Positions 11,982-24,200 of a stretch of DNA of 64,000 bases are shown here, piece after piece. A program made the translations under genes and the position numbers. How positions within the stretch are numbered: the stretch's first letter is position 1; each line of letters starts with the position of its first letter. The stretch is from Ilex aquifolium. Taxonomy: Eukaryota > Streptophyta > Magnoliopsida > Aquifoliales > Aquifoliaceae. Under the pieces are notes generated by a model. The model did not search any database, was not told where the DNA came from, and worked only from the letters and a program-made list of their open reading frames with translations. The DNA lies in contig OX637393.1 in NCBI GenBank assembly GCA_951799425.1, positions 41,496,878-41,560,877 of the forward strand, in the 5' to 3' direction.

Positions 11982-12242
11982 GAGCAACTCCAATCGAGTT
12001 GTCAAATCTCAATTAGACAACTCCAACTGCTCTTTGTGGCATCCTCTTTTCTTCCAACAGTTATGTCAAATCTTAGTATATCTCAACTTTCTACTCATGC
12101 ATCACATAAATTTAACATATAATATTTGACGTATCAGTTGACGTGTAAGGTAAAGATATCAAATGCTATATGTCAAATTGTCACATAAACCTTTAAATTT
12201 AAATTTGACATATAACATTTGACATCTCCCTTGGAGATGTGA
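11982..12242. mobile_element. PIF/Harbinger-like MITE
   Basis: It begins GAGCAACTCCAATCGAG after TTA (11979-11981). The minus-strand reading of its right end is CACATCTCCAAGGGAG, and both ends continue into TGTCAAAT. The start is the same type as the Harbinger termini at 32563, 37803 and 43303. The right target site is not a clean TTA, so the right border is uncertain. Confidence 0.5.
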
Positions 12243-13101
12243 AGATGTCAAATTGCCAAATTTATGTGAGATGCATGAATAGGAAGTTGAGATATGATAG
12301 GATTTACCTTCTTGAAATCAAGGGTTTAAGAACTGTCTTTCCGGGTCAATGTCATGTTAGGTGCATCCCCCGTGTGGTTCTGTCTTGCACTCTTATCGTC
12401 TTATTGCGTGGAAGCTTTTAACAACCTATTTATTTATTGTGAATAGATTATATAAATAAATTGCTGATTCTGCCAACAATGTTTGAATATTTCCTCCCAA
12501 TTAAAAACTTATATAAATAAAACTTATATTTGTTCCTTCCACGCCCCTTGAATGGATGTACCAAGGCATCTTCCCCGAAGGTCTCAAAAAAAAAAAAAAA
12601 ATATTAAATTAAATAAATATATTTGGGTGTACTGGAAGTCAGAGGAGATTAGTAACATATACGGCAAGTGAAAAAAGGACAACCCTAAGGTACTGATTAA
12701 ATAAATTTTTATATCTTGTAAACATGATTGTTTTCTCAAAATTTTATTCTCTATAAAAAAAAATATTCCTAATCTGACACATTTTATAAAATAATTCTTC
12801 ACATTATTTTTTTTTGTTACTTTCAAAGATTTTTCATATAAATACACTTGAAAAAGATAGGATTTGATTAAAAAAACCTAATATAATTTTTTTTTATAGA
12901 GAATAAAGTACTAGAATAAAGACAGTTTTCATAGAGAATGTTATTTTGACATATCATTGAGTGGGCTTGTTAATGATAGACTGTCGACTTATCCGAATGA
13001 CAATTTGATTAGAAAACTTTAATTTAATTATTTAACTGATTTCATTTATATAATCCATATTAGAATCCATTAAATATTATGAATTTTATTGAAAATTCAA
13101 G

Positions 13102-13140
<39 letters not shown>

Positions 13141-13183
13141 CATTGTAATTTTAATTCAATTTCATCAATTAGTTTCATCCAAT

Positions 13184-13223
<40 letters not shown>

Positions 13224-15078
13224 GTATGCATATCAAATTGAATCGAAGTGAATTGAATCATAATTAGATCAAATTTATATCCAAATATAAAATCTTAGAA
13301 TATGATGTAGTATATTCGTACTTGGATAATTGGTCAAAAATATTAATCTATGTCTTAATAATTGAATTCGGAGAAAGATTGATTCGGTAATTGAAATAAG
13401 TTATTGTGGAAGGAATAGAGATAACTAGAGATTAAAAAAAGAATTGTGAAATTAAATCTAAATAAGCGAACTTTTAGTCTAAGTTTTTAGTTCATTAAAA
13501 AAAACAAGTGGGGACAAATTATTAAAAGAAAATTTTATTATAATTTTAAATTAACCCTAAGAGTTTTCAAAATTTCAGTGCATTCGCCCCCGTAGATACC
13601 CAAAAATAATAAATAGTACAATATCCAGAAAAAAAAATATTCGATAACCATATATGTGGAAAAAAAAAAAACACATGACACTTGAAGAGTGCATCATTCT
13701 AATCAATTGTAAGGGTTAAAATCAAGATTGTGTAACTATACGTAATTCACGTATCGATTTGTCTAAATATTTATTGTAAGGTTCGAATTTGAATATGACG
13801 AAATAACTCTTAAAAACTTTTTCACGTGAAGTACGCTAAAATGTCCAAAAAAAAAAAAACATGCTCATTGTTGCCTAAAAAGTGAGCTCCAAAAGGTTTT
13901 ATGTATTACATGATCCTTGAGCTGCTCAGGTACACACAAAAGCAAAGTGGAAAGAGATGGAGAGGAAAACTCCGACAACTCAAATGATGACAAAAATGAG
14001 TGTTAGAAAAGTGGATCCAAATAAAGTGAACGGCAGGGTGAGGCGCGGACTAGGTCGCTCTCTTAAGACGATTCGCGCCCTTTTATGAACGAATCACAGC
14101 ACAGAAGGTATAGACGCGTCGTCCCCAGGATACAACAGCCCAGCCTATTGACTGTTGTTTCACTCAAATCTGCACAATCGAATGAAGCAGAAGCTTCACA
14201 CACTCCTTTTAATATTGCCCAGAAACTTATCTAAGAAAAATATAGCTGATATGATATATCTGTATACTGAATATATGTACACATATATACTGATAATATA
14301 TGTGTTTAATAGGCCGTAATTACTTCTATATTTAATTGGATAATAAATTAAAATATGACTGTTGGAATACTAGCCGTTGGAGGCTTTTGGTATTCAACAA
14401 CTGAAATATTAATATTGAAGTAATAACAGAAAATGATAATAAAAAGTGGGTTTAATACTAGTTAATATTTGATCTTATTTTTGGCGAGCCAGGGGGACCC
14501 ACTACCCGGTACAACCATGTGTTTCGTAGATTTTAGAAATCCGTATCTCCTCCGCTAGTACCCCCCTGCGCACGTGAGAGTCCCAAGACCTCTCTTTGAT
14601 TCAAATGCTAGATAACACTAGTCTATATATATACTCAAGTATTTTTGGTCTTTTAGTCGATGTGGGATTGAGTTCCCACACAAGACAAAACACTCTTTTA
14701 GTTAAAATATTCTAACAATCCCTCGTAAACCGAAGCCTTTTGAGTTTGAATTTGGGTAATTTTTTGAGATTAAATTATGAATAGTTTCCGTGTGAATGAC
14801 CTGTCTTTGACCGAATTAAAGAGAAGATTAGTCGATGTGCATTTAAACTGACCCGAGTACCACTGATCATTGAACCAAAAAAAAAAAAGAGATTGAGAGA
14901 GAAAGAAAGGGTATCAATTCGTGTCGTGTCATGTGATTCACATGTCGTGACATTGTTATCTGTATCGTACTCTTATTAAGACCCATTAAAAAAAAATTAT
15001 TTATTGTGTGCCAAGTGTCAAACATAAATTTAGGCAATTTATTAAATTTGTTTTTATTAATTGTGTAGAACAAAAAAG
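12243..15078. other. Gene-free AT-rich DNA with AT microsatellites and a small hairpin
   Basis: Two AT dinucleotide tracts lie at about 13106-13138 and 13187-13219. A hairpin-like segment at about 12744-12906 has inverted ends reading TTATTCTCTATAAAAAAAA. GC-richer sequence around 14030-14170 and 14480-14590 shows no coding frame. The stretch 14912-14950 (TCGTGTCGTGTCATGTGATT) recalls the ends of the hAT-like element at 37816 and may be a relic. No gene was found. Confidence 0.4.
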
Positions 15079-15160
15079 CGTGGGCGGCAGGATTCGAACC
15101 TGCGCGGGCAAAGCCCACATGATTTCTAGTCATGCCCGATAACCACTCCGGCACGCCCAC
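15079..15160 (-). tRNA. trnS-AGA: tRNA-Ser (anticodon AGA)
   Basis: On the minus strand the 82-nt sequence folds as a class II tRNA. The acceptor stem GTGGGCG pairs with CGCCCAC followed by discriminator G. The anticodon stem CATGA/TCATG encloses the loop CTAGAAA with anticodon AGA, read after A34-to-inosine modification for UCU, UCC and UCA codons. A long variable arm (TGGGCTTTGCCCG region) is typical of tRNA-Ser. The T arm contains the B box GGTTCGAATCC. There is no intron and no encoded CCA, as expected for a nuclear gene. Confidence 0.95.
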
Positions 15161-16019
15161 GCAGCTGTGTCTATTTTGACTGCTTTAATTGTAATATATA
15201 AAAATACTTTGAAGAAAGCAGGTACACCAGAGAGACAACTAGGCATTCTCTTTGGCCATGTCATTTTTGGCTCAAATGAACAAAATTTTCTATTCCCTAA
15301 GTTTGAGGATATTGGTTTTCATTTTAATTTCAACAAGATCTATTGATATCCTAATCATGAAAGTTCAAATTTTTTTTATCAAATTAATGTAGAATGTTAA
15401 ATTAATGAACCCCATTTAATTTTTTTTGATGGGACGAAACCGATTGATCCAATTGTTTACATTTATTTGATAAATGATTTAGTAAGTACATTTTTAACCT
15501 TAAAGATAACAAGGTGAAGCAAATGATTTAACTTTCATTCCTCAAGTATTCTCCTTGCAAAGGTTGTACTTATATGGGGGATAGAATTTTACTATGAGAC
15601 GTGATTGAATTTAGAAGAATTTTAAGGATGAAATGATTAGGAAACTTGATTCACGCTGGAATTGTAATCCGTTGCATTTTTTTATTTGATTCGGTATATT
15701 TTTAGACTGACATAAAAAAAAATGTAACATAAGGTAATTAGGGATAATTATTGATTAAAATTAAAAAATAAAAAATAAAAATAAATTTTCAAGCATTTAA
15801 AGATAAACGGAGAAAATAATAGTGCAATATGATTCATCGTGATTTCTAAAAGTTATAACACCAATACTGTAGTTTCTCACATTATATAAAAGATATAAAG
15901 CTCATCATGGAAAATATCAAATACACCCTTTGCTAATAGCACAACACATCTATCGGTCAAAGCCTCTAAAGTGAAGCGACTTTGGAGGCCCATCACGCCA
16001 ACAACACAGCCTTGATTTC
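15161..16019. other. AT-rich spacer and probable 3' UTR of SNU13
   Basis: No gene was recognised. The part next to 16019 should be the 3' UTR of the minus-strand SNU13 gene. Confidence 0.4.
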
Positions 16020-19000
16020 TCAGATCAAAAGTTTTTCAATGGCATCCTGCATCAGAAACAAAAGTCGGCACTCATTGTCAAATTGGAAGGAGAATGAAAA
16101 AAACACTATGGACCAGACATTTAACCAGACATTTACAAGATATCTGATATCAGATAGCCAGATACCTTGAGTTGCTGAATTTGAGATTTTAATTGGCTTC
16201 CCTCATTGCTTGTCACAGAACATGAAATGACAGGTCTAGTGACTCCACATGCTCGGCCAAGTGCTTGTTTTGATGGAACAAAAACATAGGGTACATTCTG
16301 CATATAGAAACATAACACTAATTTACATCCATTTTCAAAGTGTTTAACTAATGCCTCATTCACTGAAATTGTGGGAGGGAGTGATTACATATCAACTAAA
16401 AATTGAAACAACAGCTTCAGAGATTTAGTTTGAACTGATGTATCATGCTTGGAAAGTCAAATCATGAAAGCTATATTCTTAAACAGGCCACTAATAGAAA
16501 AATAGACCTATTCCTTCTATGTCACAGGTTAAACCCAAAAAAAATGTTTTTTTCTCGAGTTTTTCTCACGTTCTCGATAAAACCTTCTCGTAAAAGTATT
16601 TTAACCAAATTTTCAGTGATATTAGTAGATGCTATTCGAACCACTCTTTTTCTATCCATCTTCTAGTGTTTTTATTTATTTGAAAAATATGGCTTCTAGA
16701 GGGAAATAGCAATAGGAATATTGATGTGATAAATTGCGTATGATGGAACAGTATGTACAACAAGATCAACTAAATGACCAATTTGATGTTACAAATATTT
16801 CTCTATATACCGACAATCCCACAGTTCAGGTTTTGCGATGATTAAATATCAAGAATTTATACGAAATACTAAGGTATTCAGAATCTTCTTCATCAGTTTT
16901 TTCATACCCTTTATACCAAGAAACAAAATTGAAACTTCTAACCAAAATTACAAAATTTTACTTGATTATTCAAATAGACAAAAACATATATATCGAGTAT
17001 ATGTAGCCTTTAATACATCAAATCATACTTATGAGGAAATCACCTTATCTTCAGCAAGGAGGGGAAGATGGAGAAGGATCTCCAGCGGCTCAGTGTCTGC
17101 GGCCATCACTACGAACTCAGATATACCCCTGTTCAGAGTCTTTGTTGCTGAAATTTAAAGGGCCAAACCACAAATTAGTTTAAAATGGGAGGACCATAGA
17201 GGTAGTAGATACACAAATGTAAGGGTTTAGTGTTGTAATTAAACCTTCATTAGCGCCCTTTTTGAGCTGCTTGTAATTAGCAGCTTGTTGAACAAGGTCC
17301 AGTATGGTTATCGTCAACTGGGCATCAGCCAGTGGGTATGCTTTTGGATTCACTACTTCACCTGTCTGCAAATACATATATATAGACAACAAAGTCACAT
17401 ATCTATCTATCTATATCTATACTACTTCTAAAAGTACCTTACAAAGAAAAACTTTTATTTTCCTCTTCTATCCTCGAACAATTATATAAAGACAATCATA
17501 TCATATTTTCTAATTTAACTCTTAGACCATTCCGATTCTAGGAATAAATGTTCAATTACAAGTGTAATGGATAAATCTATCTTTATATCTATATCTATAT
17601 CTATATCCATATCTAAATCTACAACCCTAGGACCTTCCAATTCTAGGATTTCATACTCGATTACAATGCAATGAATAATCCAATCACCTTTTATGGGTAA
17701 TCTTAATTATCTCTTAGACCCTTCCAATTCTAAGAGTACATATTCAATTGCAATGCAATGAGCCACATTTTACAGTTACCACTTATAGAGGCTCCAAAAT
17801 CATGTCACGAAAGCCATAAAGAGAATACTAAGAGCATCTCTAACCATGACCAAAATTTAGACTCAAATTTGAGTAAAAAACTTGATTTGTTATAGAGTAC
17901 TCCAATGGACAAACTCAAATATCTACTCAAATCTTTTCAAAAATTTCCTTAATGTCCTAAAACTCATTTTGTTTTTGTGTCATTCAAATCATGATATTTA
18001 ATAAAATAAATAAAACTTTCATATCTCTCCATAAATGGGTAATTAAAAAAGATGAATATGTATACAACACTACATGAGAATAAAAAAACCATCCTAAATT
18101 TCTAAGATTGTTTTAATCTCTTATTATTTTTTATAGATCAAGAAAAAGAAAAATATATATATATATAACTATTTTGACATGGACCTGGTCTGAAGAACAC
18201 AAAAACATATATTTTTAACAAAAATGGAAGATTAAAGAAATATAATGACGAATTTTCAAAATTTGTGGATAGTGAAGGTTTAAAATTTCAGGAAAAACCG
18301 GTGGCCTGAAATCGTACTACTAATAGCGTTTAACTCGAAAAAATCAAAGAAAAATTTGATGGGTAAGCTTATGATATATATAGTACGAAAGATGGGTGAG
18401 ATTAGAATTTTCAAAAATACAAGTAATCAAGAAGATGAAAGATGAAAAGGAAAAAACTTACCTACAGACCTTCAAATGATTTATGAAAGTTTTAGTGGTG
18501 ATCGACAATGGAAATAGCGTAGTAGAGAGGCAAAAAGAGGCACAAAACAAATCGTCGAAGAAGTCTTTTAGTTTTGAATAGGTCAAAAAGTTACCGTTAA
18601 AAATTTAGTATAGAATTTGAGTCTGCTTCAATTTGGGTCTAGAATAAGTTTTGCCTTGATTTGGTATATGTTTGAGTCCAAGGTTGGAGAAGTTTTTTGG
18701 GCCATTTTGACTCAAATTTAAATTTGAGTCTAAATTTGAGTCAAGGTTAGAGATGCTCTAAGAAGTCTTTGATTAATAACTCCATTAAAATACATATTAC
18801 ACACTTCCCATCCTTTCCTATTCCCAGGTTATCTGCCCATCTAAATTCAACTTCCCAAATTTTTCTCTGCATCCCAACCCGTATATAATTCCATGAGATT
18901 GGTCTGTCCTGTTCAAAAATCATTTCATCATCTAAATTATGTCAAAGCATCTCTTCAACTCCTTTTGCTATACACTGTTGATTTTTTCAAGTTCTAATTG

Positions 19001-20936
19001 TTTTAGTTATGGCCACAACAGTAATATGGCTTAGTATGATTCCAAGAAGTCCCACTTTCACAAGTGATGATATCGACATTCCAGCTCCAAATGAACAAAA
19101 TTTTGAACATCACAATGAAGTGATCCGAAACACTTCTTTCATCTTCAACCTTGAGATATTGCATCCAAACAGTGGTATCAGTATTACTACGACAACATTT
19201 ATATCACCTTGTATGATTGTCGTGTCATCGTTGGCACGAAATCAACACCAGCTTTCAGGTAATGAAATAGTGGGTGGTGAAGCTTCTTGTGTCCGTAGAC
19301 TCGCAATTGATTTTAATTAAAGTGGAAAAGGCCACAAGGACTCACTCTATCCTTAACAACCATTGTCAGTTTCTAATATGATGATCATTTGGTCAGGCTC
19401 CTTTTTTATTGATGAGAATTAATTGGATTTAAAGCATTCCAATATAGACATTGTTACTTTACTTATCATCTACGAATTATATATGTTTATCCACGGTTAA
19501 AATAGAAAAAAAAAGAATAAAACCAAGCAACAGTACTCAAATGACAAAGTATTAAGCACTTCCATGAAACAAATATATTATTAAAGAACTAACTAGAATG
19601 GTGCCTGCAAATAGTTTCATTTTAAGTTGTTATTGTTAAAACTATGTCTATCTTCAATACAGTGTGAAATGTACAGTTTAATAGATGATTTTTTACTTAT
19701 GTTTTTATGCTACAGTATGTGCTTGAACAAATAACTTGCCTTAATTGGTTTAATCTTGATTACCACCACCACTTGCAACTCTATCAACTCGACTAAATTC
19801 AAGAACGTCTCGTCCTCATAAAGATCAGGTAGATTATCCTACTGTCTTATTTTCAATTGGATTAGTGTGGCTGGGATAAATTATTGTATTGTAGAAGAGA
19901 ATATGAGTAATGCAAATTTCGTTATAGCCACATCGTCTTGTTCATAAACTGATCATATGTTTTTATTATATATTGGTCAACTTAAATGGATTATGTACTT
20001 TTGTTGTTTTAGGAGTTTTATTGAAAGATGATATAAAAGAAGAGAACCTTTGACCACTTTGGGGTATTTGATTATGACTAAGATTCTAAATTCATGGCTA
20101 CCTAAGTTTAATTTCAAATCCAAATCCAAGTCCGAAGAAAAAGTATGTCGGGCTATATGCATTGGTTACGACGGATGGGAATATCGTGTTAATTTTCACA
20201 CACAAAAAAAAAAAAGCAAGAGAGTTTGCATTATTATAATTTTTTTTAGTTTGAAGAGTTGTCAATGTTCATTAGCATTCACGTATTTCATATATCATAG
20301 AATAGAGAATTATTATTTTTTATTTGAATGGTTGTTCATATTTGAATAGACTCAAATGAGTTGTTTTAGTTCTATAAACTAACTGTTTTATGGGTTATAA
20401 GGCATACCACGAAGACAAATTCAATAGCTTAATCCAAAAACACGTTCTAAACGAGTGACAAGGCAAAAGGAATGCCCCTTTTCTCCTCTTTCTCATGCTG
20501 CATAAATTTGTTTCTTTGATCTTTCATATATATCTCAATTTTATGTTTTTGATATATCAGATTGTGCCATGTTCATCTTAGATATAGTTTATGATCATCT
20601 TAATATACAGTTTAGCCACTTTACGTATTCTTTTAAACATTTCATTTATGCTTATTATTGATGTTTCTTTAACTAGCCACTTTTTAAACAATAATAACTT
20701 TAATGTCAATGATTTTTAGATAATACATAAAAATTGCAAGGACTATAACGATAAATTTGATTCAATCCATTTCTCATCAAAAATAAAAATACAGTTAGAT
20801 TATGTTAAAAAATAGACCTGTGTTATAACACTGGAATATGATACTCTTATCATATATCTACAACACACTAATATATAACAAATATACAAACTGCAATAGC
20901 ATAATAAAGGAGGGGGAGAGAGAGAGAGAGTACCAT
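16020..20936 (-). CDS. SNU13: SNU13/NHP2L1: 15.5-kDa L7Ae-type RNA-binding protein of U4 snRNP and box C/D snoRNPs
   Basis: Five coding exons on the minus strand give a 128-residue protein, the usual plant length: 20934-20936 (ATG only), 17245-17365, 17044-17147, 16166-16297 and 16020-16046. All junctions are GT-AG and the phases match. The protein binds kink-turns in U4 snRNA and box C/D snoRNAs and acts in the nucleus and nucleolus. Family hallmarks are [10 protein letters not shown] near the N-terminus, [18 protein letters not shown] at the RNA-binding loop (spanning the exon 2/3 junction), [29 protein letters not shown] and a C-terminal DAIEKLLI. Exon 1 assignment rests on a 5' leader with CAAAAACCCTAGA, then ACAATG directly followed by GTACTC, and an in-phase acceptor before ACAGGTGAAG. 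Intron 1 is 3.57 kb and holds repeats and a pseudogene. Exons 2-5 are certain; the ATG-only exon is slightly less so. Confidence 0.93.
17401..17770. repeat. TCTA/TATC microsatellites and a three-copy repeat in SNU13 intron 1
   Basis: TATC-type repeats lie at 17401-17428 and 17578-17625. Around them a unit containing CTTAGACC(A/C)TTCC, AATTCTAGGA-like and ATTACAATG-like blocks occurs three times, near 17517, 17630 and 17712. The copies differ by point changes and by the microsatellite insert. Confidence 0.5.
17832..18758. mobile_element. PIF/Harbinger-like non-autonomous element in SNU13 intron 1
   Basis: It begins GAGCATCTCTAACCATGAC and ends GGTTAGAGATGCTC, giving matched inverted termini that extend into ACTCAAATTTGAGT-like blocks. 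TAA flanks it directly at 17829-17831 and 18759-18761, the 3-bp duplication typical of this superfamily. It is 927 bp and has no transposase frame. Confidence 0.75.
18939..19320 (+). pseudogene. Broken LEA-2/NDR1-HIN1-like (NHL) gene fragment inside SNU13 intron 1
   Basis: The longest open part starts at 19009 and contains [17 protein letters not shown] and [16 protein letters not shown]. This is the order of a membrane-exit segment then a LEA-2 domain seen in plant NDR1/HIN1-like proteins. Two frame changes are visible. A hydrophobic N-terminal stretch from the ATG at 18939 is in another frame and joins near a T run at about 18980-18988. After the HPNSG block the homology moves to a third frame ([16 protein letters not shown], about 19211-19258). 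It then meets a splice-donor-like CAG/GTAATG, so a second exon may once have followed. The gene lies on the strand opposite its host. Family identity is by pattern recognition. Confidence 0.6.
19321..20933. other. Remaining part of SNU13 intron 1
   Basis: AT-rich sequence without a recognised gene. An open frame at 20050-20349 lies 0.7 kb downstream of the NHL fragment but I could not match it to the LEA-2 C-terminus. A GA repeat (20917-20930) precedes the intron donor. Confidence 0.4.
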
Positions 20937-21240
20937 TGTTCTGTCGCTAATTGGGGAAGAAGGTAGAGTCTAGGGTTTTTGTTTGGGGAGAGAGAGAGAG
21001 AGAGAGAGAGGAAACGGGGGTTTAAGCGCAGGTAGGTACTAGGTAATGGAAGCGTCAAACTGGGCCCACTTTTTCCATTTGAATTGGTCTCAGTCCAGAA
21101 CCTCTTACCTTTTTTATGAATGGGCTGGACCAGTTAGCCCCAGTCGCATGATACATAAAACAAGCCCAATACATCTTCAACCCGGCAATCCCTTCTAACA
21201 GTGAGCTCGTAACTCTGTTCAGTTGAGAGAGAGAGAGAGA
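20937..21240. promoter_or_regulatory. Bidirectional promoter between SNU13 (minus) and SEC11 (plus)
   Basis: Only 304 bases separate the two start codons. The SNU13 side carries a telo box (AAACCCTA on the minus strand, 20971-20978). Three site II-type motifs follow: TGGGCC at 21061-21066, TGGGCT at 21121-21126, and AGCCCA at 21163-21168. Telo boxes with site II motifs are well known in promoters of plant ribosomal-protein and snoRNP-related genes. GA tracts lie at about 20989-21010 and 21227-21240, the latter running up to the SEC11 ATG. Confidence 0.7.
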
Positions 21241-24200
21241 ATGGGGTGGATCGGCGAGCAAATCGAATCAATCAAATCCATTCAGATCAGACAACTCCTC
21301 ACACAAGCTGTTACTCTTGGTTCGTATCATCTCTCTTTCTCTCTATGGTGTCGATTTTATGGTTATCTATTAATGTTGTCGATTTTATGGTTATCTATTA
21401 ATGGAGTGAGCTTTTGTAGAATCCATTTGATCGGTTACTCGAATTGTTGATTCTTTTGAAGAAGAGCTCATTTCATGAATTCTCAAATTCATATTGAAGG
21501 TGTTTGATTTTATTGTGAAGTTTGAAATAAGGGCTTCAGTTATACGACTGTTTGAAGCTATATCTCCCAACATTCTAGGCACATAGGAATACATATATAA
21601 TATGGATACATTTTCCTGCTCTTTATTGCGCAGAAAAATTGCAACTTTTTTTTCAGTCATGTCTGTAATTCGCACAAAGTTTGTGGATTTCCACTCAGAT
21701 GCTCAGTAAATATCATGCAACATTTGCTCAAGCTTATGTAATGTAGCCATTTGGGTAGACTGTCTTCTTAAAGTATGTTAATCATTTTGAGTGACTTCAC
21801 CAACTTGCTTTTTTCGTTATTGCTATGCAACAAAAGGTAACAAGTAAAAGGGAACTTCTTTTGCACCTGATCAGTTACAAACCATACTAAACATATATTT
21901 TTTGACTTGGTCTTTGTTGCACAAGGACCCTTCTCATGCAACAATAATTTCTCTGAGGCAATTTCTTATTCCTCTTGTTTATTTAGAATTATTGTAATCT
22001 TTTTCCCATTGAAGCTTTTTTTTTCTTGTGCTTGATGGCGATTGTTTATCCTCCTTGTTAAGAATCTTTATATCCAATGTTGTTTGTATTCCTCTTATCA
22101 ATTGGGTAAATTTAAATAGTCTGAATCTTGTATTCCTTTCAGGTATGATTGTGACATCAGCACTTATTATATGGAAAGGGTTAATGTGTATAACTGGTAG
22201 TGAATCACCTGTTGTTGTTGTGCTTTCTGGAAGCATGGAACCTGGCTTTAAAAGGGTGAGTCCTTAGTTGAAGAATCACCTTGGTTGTTTCTTCCTACAA
22301 AACTTTATTTTACATTTTCTTGGAATTTACTGGAAGTACTATTCTGATGTCAGGTGGTTGTTTTTTGAAGTAATTTATCCAAATAATGTAATTTATCAAA
22401 ATGCCGTGTTTTTGTATCACGTCACAGCTGCTTCAATTTTGTTCTAATCTGGTCACATTCCTAAATCCTAATAGCTGGTTTTTGCTTCTTGAAAGTATGA
22501 TATATTCTTTCGGCCCTTACTACTTTCCATTGTTGTTAGTGAACTTAGATATTTGGCTGAAAACTGAAACAAAAGCTACCTAATTGTGCATTCACATGGT
22601 TGAATCAAATGATGAATTCGAACCTACGTGCTATGCACTATCTAATGAAGCAGTTATCCCATCCCAATTTTTGATCCTCTTTATACGATTTATGCCTGTA
22701 AAAATTCCCTTTTGTGGTTGAACGTGACTTTGTTAGAGCCATACTTCCAACAGATATCCACTTCAGGCAAGTTTCTTGATGCTCACCTTGTATAATCAAA
22801 CCTTTGTTGCATTGTTTCAGTGGGTTTTATCTGAATAACCATTATTTATCTTGCAGGGTGACATTTTGTTCTTGCATATGAGCAAGGATCCTATTCGCGC
22901 AGGAGAAATTGTCGTCTTTAATGTTGATGTAGGTGCCTTTTTTTGTCATTTTTTAGGACTTGTTTGGGTGAATATAAAATTGTTATAAGATGGTTAGTTT
23001 CTCTACATTTCCCTGTTAATTACTGGCATGTGTGGTGCTTGCATTGCAAAAGGAAAAATTGTGTCTACGCATAGGGTTATTCATTAACTAATAGTACAAC
23101 ATGAAAGCAAGTCATTTAGCTCTTTTTCACGTTCAAATATGGTTGTTTGAGCTTGGCAGTTCCCTGGAAAACAAGATTTGATGTCATTCATCAACAAGCA
23201 TGGGAGATGTTTATGGAGTATTTTCTGTATTTAACTGCATGGTTAGTAGATTTTGTAGATTCGGACTCCATGCTTTAGCCAGCCTTTACCTTAGAGCTGA
23301 AGAATAAACATTGATATAAGTGAAGAAAATCAAATTAACAACAACTATCATCTATTGAAATATCATTCTTTTTACCATTGCCTAGTGTGGTAGTGAAATT
23401 CTTGAGCTAATTAAAGTAATGCGAGGTTGTAGGTTCGAATATGAGGACAATCCCTTGTGCAAATACTTCATTTACAAGGACCATGACTCAAGTTCATTTC
23501 GGTGTAGTTTTGATCAACCCAAAATGGAAATGTTTTTAGAGACTGAGAAAGAATTTGGAATTTTGATTCTAAAAGATTGGAATCTGAATTCTGATACCTC
23601 CCGAAACATTGCGAAGTAAGGGAATTTAATTTTCAATCACTGCTTCTTTCTGATTTCATTGAAACCAAAACATTTCGGGTTTTTTTTATCCGAAATGTAA
23701 AGATAGTGTGATCCTTGGCAAAGACCAAACTGTGTTGATCTTTAGTATTGCTCAAGAACACATGCTACATTTGGCTTGTTAATTGTTTTAGATGATATTT
23801 CTCCATGCTTTCTATTTTATATGATTTACTGCTTTTTAATATATTTGAAGCAGATACTTTACTTACTACAAGCCTATATATTACTGCATGTGAACTTATA
23901 ACCTCTTTGATTTTTTTAATGCCTTTTTCTTATTTTGTAGGGACGTGAAATTCCAATTGTCCATCGAGTGATTAAGGTGAGCATTTTGGGAATCGTTTGT
24001 CTTTTCCTCTGCCCAATTGTTTCCACTGAATTCTTGTTGTTGAGAAATTTTATACATTTATTCCTTGTACATTGCTATAAAGTAAGTTAAAATGGTTAGT
24101 TGGTATTAAGTTGTGGTGTGAGGATGTGGATGGGGTAGTTGGGTCGGGGGAAATGGTGAATGAATGAGATGCCTCAGGGTACAAGATTTCTCCATGGAAC

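Noticed and set aside
14867..15160. 97-codon minus-strand frame
   Set aside because: Its first part is simply the tRNA-Ser gene read as protein.
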